Assembly (NCBI GenBank): GCA_016294985.1
Contig: JAECRW010000056.1
Span: 1 to 9,231 of the forward strand
Length of the DNA: 9,231 bases
Direction of reading: 5' to 3'
Origin: Candidatus Sifarchaeum marinoarchaea
Lineage (GTDB): Archaea; Asgardarchaeota; Sifarchaeia; Borrarchaeales; Borrarchaeaceae
This document shows, piece by piece, positions 6,424 to 9,231 of this stretch (the stretch's first letter is position 1; every line of letters starts with the position of its first letter). Under the pieces are notes generated by a model, which made no database searches, was not told the origin of the DNA, and worked only from the letters and a program-made list of their open reading frames with translations. Both the position numbers and the translations under genes were made by a program.

Positions 6424-8034
6424 ATGGGCGAAGATAAAGTATTCTTAAGAACGGCTTCGGGTTTAGTAAAAAACATTTCAGGGACAGAAGCACTTATTAT
6501 GAACGTTGTTTTCATGGGATTCTTGTTTGCTTTCATTGAATTACCGTTCGCAGCTGGGCTGTTCCCAGGCGCACAACTACCAATAAGTGCCCTTATGGTC
6601 ATTCCAGCAAGTCTAGCGGTTGCAGCTATGTATGGTCTGCTCACAATGGCGATGCCGAGAACAGGGGGCGATTACGTAACTGTTGGACGTATAATACATC
6701 CAGCCGTAGGTTTTATGGTTAATTTTTATTTCACTGCCGTCTTATGGAGTTGGATAGGCTCTGTAGTAGGATGGGTGCCACTATACGGGCTAGCGCCATG
6801 GTTTTCAGCTCTAGCTGTTGTAGCACCAACTGCTGAACAGGCGATATATTGGACGAATCTGGCTGCGCTAATGTATGACCCTGTTGTAGGATTCTCTATA
6901 ACCTTCGTTCTAATTTCAATTTGTACTTTGATTGTTTATATGGGACCGAAATGGGTTATTCGTGCAGCATGGCTTATCTTCGGTATAACAGTTCTCGCCA
7001 TTATTGTCTATTTTGCAACGATCTTAAGCGCAGGACACGCTGGTTTCGTAGCTGGCTTTAATGCTAGATCCGGAACTACCGTAGCGGCTGTGCAAGCAGC
7101 AGCTCTCGCACAAACTTCCGTAGGCTTCGTAGCAGCACCACTATTCATTGCTACATTCCTTGGCACTTTGCACATCTTCTTGGGCACTCTGGGTTATAGT
7201 GGCTCTGCTTACTGTGCTGGAGAAGTTAAAGGAACAAAGACGCATATGTATGCAATGCTTGGTGCCGTACTTGTCTTTGGTCTTCTCGTATGGCCTATCT
7301 ATTATTTGACTTATGCCGTCTTTGGGTTCGATTTCATCAATGCGTCATCATTTTTGGCTACGCTTGGCTATCCTGGATGGTATGAGTATACGTGGAGTTA
7401 CTCAATGCCCACGTATCTTATTGCGTTTTGTACCACAAATGTCTGGATCATAGGTTTAGTCAATCTAGCGATGTGTTTGGTATGTATAGGCAGCTGTGGT
7501 CTTGTAATTCCCTTCCTATTCACGAGAAATGTCTTTGCATGGAGTTTTGATCGCCTTCTACCAAGCAAGGTTGCTGACCTTGACAAACGTGGAACACCAT
7601 GGGTCGCAGTACTGGTTATGTTCTTAGCTGGTCAGTTTGCCAATTTTCTGATGTTCTTCACGCCGGTATTTGTCTTTCTGCTTTACTCAATGCTTGGCTG
7701 GTTTATCGGTGTCTTTATTGTTTCAATTGCAGCTATTGTCTTCCCTTGGAGAAGAAAAGATATATTTGATGCCTCGCCACCCCTCAGCAAAAAAATGTTG
7801 GGACCATTGCCATTAATTACTTTACTCGGCATTCTCTCGCTGATCGTTTCTATCTGGGTAATAGTAGCAGCTTTGTCACCAGGAGCTTTAGCGTTCTTCG
7901 TAAGTCCAGAGTACATCATCGCAATGGTAATTACATTGATAATCGGACCTGTATGGTACTTTATAGCTCGAACTTACTGGCAATCAAAAGGCCTACCAAT
8001 TCATCTAGCACACAAAGAATTGCCTCCAGAGTAA
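6424..8034 (+). CDS. APC-superfamily amino acid/amine permease
   Basis: This is a 536-residue integral membrane transporter with about 12 hydrophobic segments, near residues 23-45, 55-76, 93-118, 122-138, 155-173, 178-202, 237-260, 276-300, 335-365, 393-412, 415-440 and 461-485, plus a last one at 496-515. APC hallmarks are the MPRTGGDYVTVGR loop (77-89), corresponding to the PRSGGDYV-type signature after TM2, and the cytosolic DRLLPSKVADLDKRGTPW stretch (376-393). No signal peptide is present, as usual for this family. GGAG at 6411-6414 is 9 nt before the ATG, and an in-frame TAA at 6418 bounds the start. The family imports amino acids or related amines with cation coupling. The actual substrate is unknown; the position after pylBCD makes lysine, ornithine-like compounds or methylated amines reasonable guesses only. 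The coding sequence is visibly richer in G+C than the pyl genes (sampled 60-bp pieces about 50% against about 35%). Confidence 0.9.
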   Translation: MGEDKVFLRTASGLVKNISGTEALIMNVVFMGFLFAFIELPFAAGLFPGAQLPISALMVIPASLAVAAMYGLLTMAMPRTGGDYVTVGRIIHPAVGFMVNFYFTAVLWSWIGSVVGWVPLYGLAPWFSALAVVAPTAEQAIYWTNLAALMYDPVVGFSITFVLISICTLIVYMGPKWVIRAAWLIFGITVLAIIVYFATILSAGHAGFVAGFNARSGTTVAAVQAAALAQTSVGFVAAPLFIATFLGTLHIFLGTLGYSGSAYCAGEVKGTKTHMYAMLGAVLVFGLLVWPIYYLTYAVFGFDFINASSFLATLGYPGWYEYTWSYSMPTYLIAFCTTNVWIIGLVNLAMCLVCIGSCGLVIPFLFTRNVFAWSFDRLLPSKVADLDKRGTPWVAVLVMFLAGQFANFLMFFTPVFVFLLYSMLGWFIGVFIVSIAAIVFPWRRKDIFDASPPLSKKMLGPLPLITLLGILSLIVSIWVIVAALSPGALAFFVSPEYIIAMVITLIIGPVWYFIARTYWQSKGLPIHLAHKELPPE

Positions 8035-8059
8035 AATCAACAAATTCAACATCTTTTCT

Positions 8060-8080
8060 ACCTTTTTTTTAAACAAAGGT
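8060..8080 (+). terminator. T8 terminator with short inverted repeat after the permease gene
   Basis: Eight T at 8063-8070 lie 28 nt past the permease stop. They sit within ACCTTT (8060-8065) and AAAGGT (8075-8080), which form a perfect 6-bp inverted repeat. A second T-run follows at 8085-8090. This fits archaeal T-run termination and suggests the metallophosphoesterase is transcribed separately. Confidence 0.55.
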
Positions 8081-8191
8081 TGCGATTTTTCTTAAACCAA
8101 AAGAATTTTATTATGTTCATTTTTTAGTATTACGACATCTTGTCCGAAGTAGAACAATTAGAGCTTAGCGAAATTTGGATGTAGAATTAAA

Positions 8192-9151
8192 ATGGCAAAA
8201 ACACAACTTTTTTTCACAACTGATATCCATGGAAGCGATGTTTGTTTTCGTAAGTTTATTAATGCTGGAAAGGCATATAAGGTGGACGTCCTTGTTCTAG
8301 GTGGAGATATCACAGGAAAAATGATCATTCCGATAGTTGAACAAGATGATGGCTCACATAAAGCAGAATATTTAGGTTCAGATGTAGTTTTGAAAACTAA
8401 AGAGGAAGTTGAAGCCTTAGAAAAAAATATCAAACTAATTGGAGCCTATTTTTATCATACTAATGAAGATGAATTGTCCGAATTCAGACAAGACAGGTCC
8501 AAAATCAATGAATTATTTGAGAAACTTATTCGTGCACGTGTAGAAGAATGGGCTGTGTTAACTGAAGAACGATTAGCTGGAACAAACATCAAGTGTATCA
8601 TAAACCCTGGTAACGATGATGCTTATTTTATTGACGATATTTTGAAGAAATCAGATATTATTATTGTTCCAGAAGGTAAGAACATTCAGATAGACGAATA
8701 TCATGAAATGATTTCTACAGGTTATGCAAATATCACTCCGTGGCACTGCGCACGTGATGTTCCAGAAGAAGAAATAGAAAAGAAAATTGAAGCAATGGTC
8801 TCACAGGTTAATGATATGGAAAATTGCATTTTCAACTTTCATTGCCCGCCATTTGATGCCGTCATTGACTATGCACCTCTCTTAGATGAAAACATGAAAC
8901 CAGTGTTGACAGCAGGAGGCGAGCCAGAAATGATTCCTGTAGGATGCAAAGCGGTACGCGCCGCAATTGAAAAATATCAACCATTGTACGGTTTACATGG
9001 CCATATCCATGAAAGCAAGGGATTCACGCGTATCGGTAGAACAATATGTCTCAATCCAGGAAGTGAATATGGAGAAGGAGTGGTACGTGGGGTGATCCTA
9101 GTTCTTGATAAAAAACCCAAAAAATGCAAATGGATGTTTTCAGAGGGTTGA
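8192..9151 (+). CDS. Calcineurin-like metallophosphoesterase
   Basis: The protein has 319 residues and the dimetal phosphoesterase motifs in order: DIHGS (11-15, D11 and H13), GGDITG (37-42, D39), GNDD (140-143, N141), NFHCPP (215-220, H217) and GLHGHIHES (267-275, H269 and H271), followed by NPGSE (288-292). The usual GNH(D/E) motif has aspartate in place of histidine. Other active members vary at this position, so loss of activity does not follow. About 95 residues of mostly charged helix separate the second and third motifs, longer than in minimal enzymes of the family. There is no signal peptide or membrane segment, so it acts in the cytosol. The start ATG has only a weak GGATG at 8177-8181. 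In-frame TAG codons at 8150 and 8159 lie upstream of the ATG. The substrate (phosphomonoester, phosphodiester or nucleotide) cannot be told, and a link to pyrrolysine metabolism is not shown. Confidence 0.87.
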   Translation: MAKTQLFFTTDIHGSDVCFRKFINAGKAYKVDVLVLGGDITGKMIIPIVEQDDGSHKAEYLGSDVVLKTKEEVEALEKNIKLIGAYFYHTNEDELSEFRQDRSKINELFEKLIRARVEEWAVLTEERLAGTNIKCIINPGNDDAYFIDDILKKSDIIIVPEGKNIQIDEYHEMISTGYANITPWHCARDVPEEEIEKKIEAMVSQVNDMENCIFNFHCPPFDAVIDYAPLLDENMKPVLTAGGEPEMIPVGCKAVRAAIEKYQPLYGLHGHIHESKGFTRIGRTICLNPGSEYGEGVVRGVILVLDKKPKKCKWMFSEG

Positions 9152-9159
9152 AGCAGTTT

Positions 9160-9231
9160 CTAATCGACATCAAAACTTTGGACTTCTTCATACCATCGTT
9201 TCTTAGTACCGGTTTTTGCTCGTTTGTGCCA
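9160..9231 (-). CDS. Possible 3' end of an unidentified minus-strand gene
   Basis: A minus-strand frame is open from the right edge for 23 codons and then meets TAG at 9162-9160. The product would end in a very basic stretch (RAKTGTKKRW) followed by EEVQSFDVD. I do not recognise it. Twenty-three codons are too few to prove coding, and the other two minus frames do not look better. If real, the gene converges with the metallophosphoesterase gene with an 8-bp gap and ends in an amber codon, unlike all the other genes here. Confidence 0.25.
   Translation of the reverse strand, partial: WHKRAKTGTKKRWYEEVQSFDVD

Noticed and set aside
6249..6644. 131-codon minus-strand frame across the permease start
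   Set aside because: It overlaps the well-supported permease gene, and its low-complexity Ile/Ser/Asn-rich part comes from the AT-rich gap, so it is a shadow.
8150..8191. In-frame TAG codons at 8150 and 8159 upstream of the metallophosphoesterase ATG, considered as pyrrolysine codons in a longer protein
   Set aside because: The DIHGS motif at residues 11-15 after ATG 8192 fits a normal family N terminus, and the upstream codons do not resemble a conserved extension.

Overview
The window most likely comes from an uncultured or little-studied archaeon. Three things suggest this: a contiguous pylB-pylC-pylD operon for pyrrolysine biosynthesis, TATA-like AT-rich promoter stretches and T-run terminators, and frequent non-ATG starts (two TTG starts are well supported). 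The base composition is AT-rich overall. I cannot place the lineage more precisely. A methylamine-using methanogen or another Pyl-decoding archaeon would fit. A bacterial Pyl cassette is less likely, because no split pylSc/pylSn is seen next to pylBCD.

Layout. Positions 1-1336 (minus strand) hold the N-terminal 445 residues of a soluble multi-domain sensor (PAS, GAF-like region, PAS) that runs off the left edge. A gene-poor gap of 357 bp (1337-1693) follows. It contains a hairpin resembling the terminal structures of IS200/IS605-type elements and two decayed relatives of it. From 1694 rightward everything confidently coding is on the plus strand: a TIM-barrel amidohydrolase, then pylB, pylC and pylD packed with overlapping or nearly abutting ends, a 293-bp AT-rich gap with direct repeats and TATA-like boxes, a 12-TM-type APC-family permease, a T-run terminator, and a calcineurin-like metallophosphoesterase. 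A short minus-strand reading frame may enter from the right edge.

How the genes work together. PylB isomerises lysine to (3R)-3-methylornithine, PylC ligates that to a second lysine, and PylD oxidises the product so that it cyclises to L-pyrrolysine. The genes that use pyrrolysine (pylT tRNA, pylS synthetase, amber-containing methyltransferases) are not in the window, so the biosynthetic cassette is separated from at least its usual 5' partners pylT/pylS. The permease and the amidohydrolase flanking the cassette are plausible but unproven participants in amine or amino-acid supply. None of the six genes whose stop is visible and certain ends in TAG, which agrees with amber being reassigned, although the sample is small.
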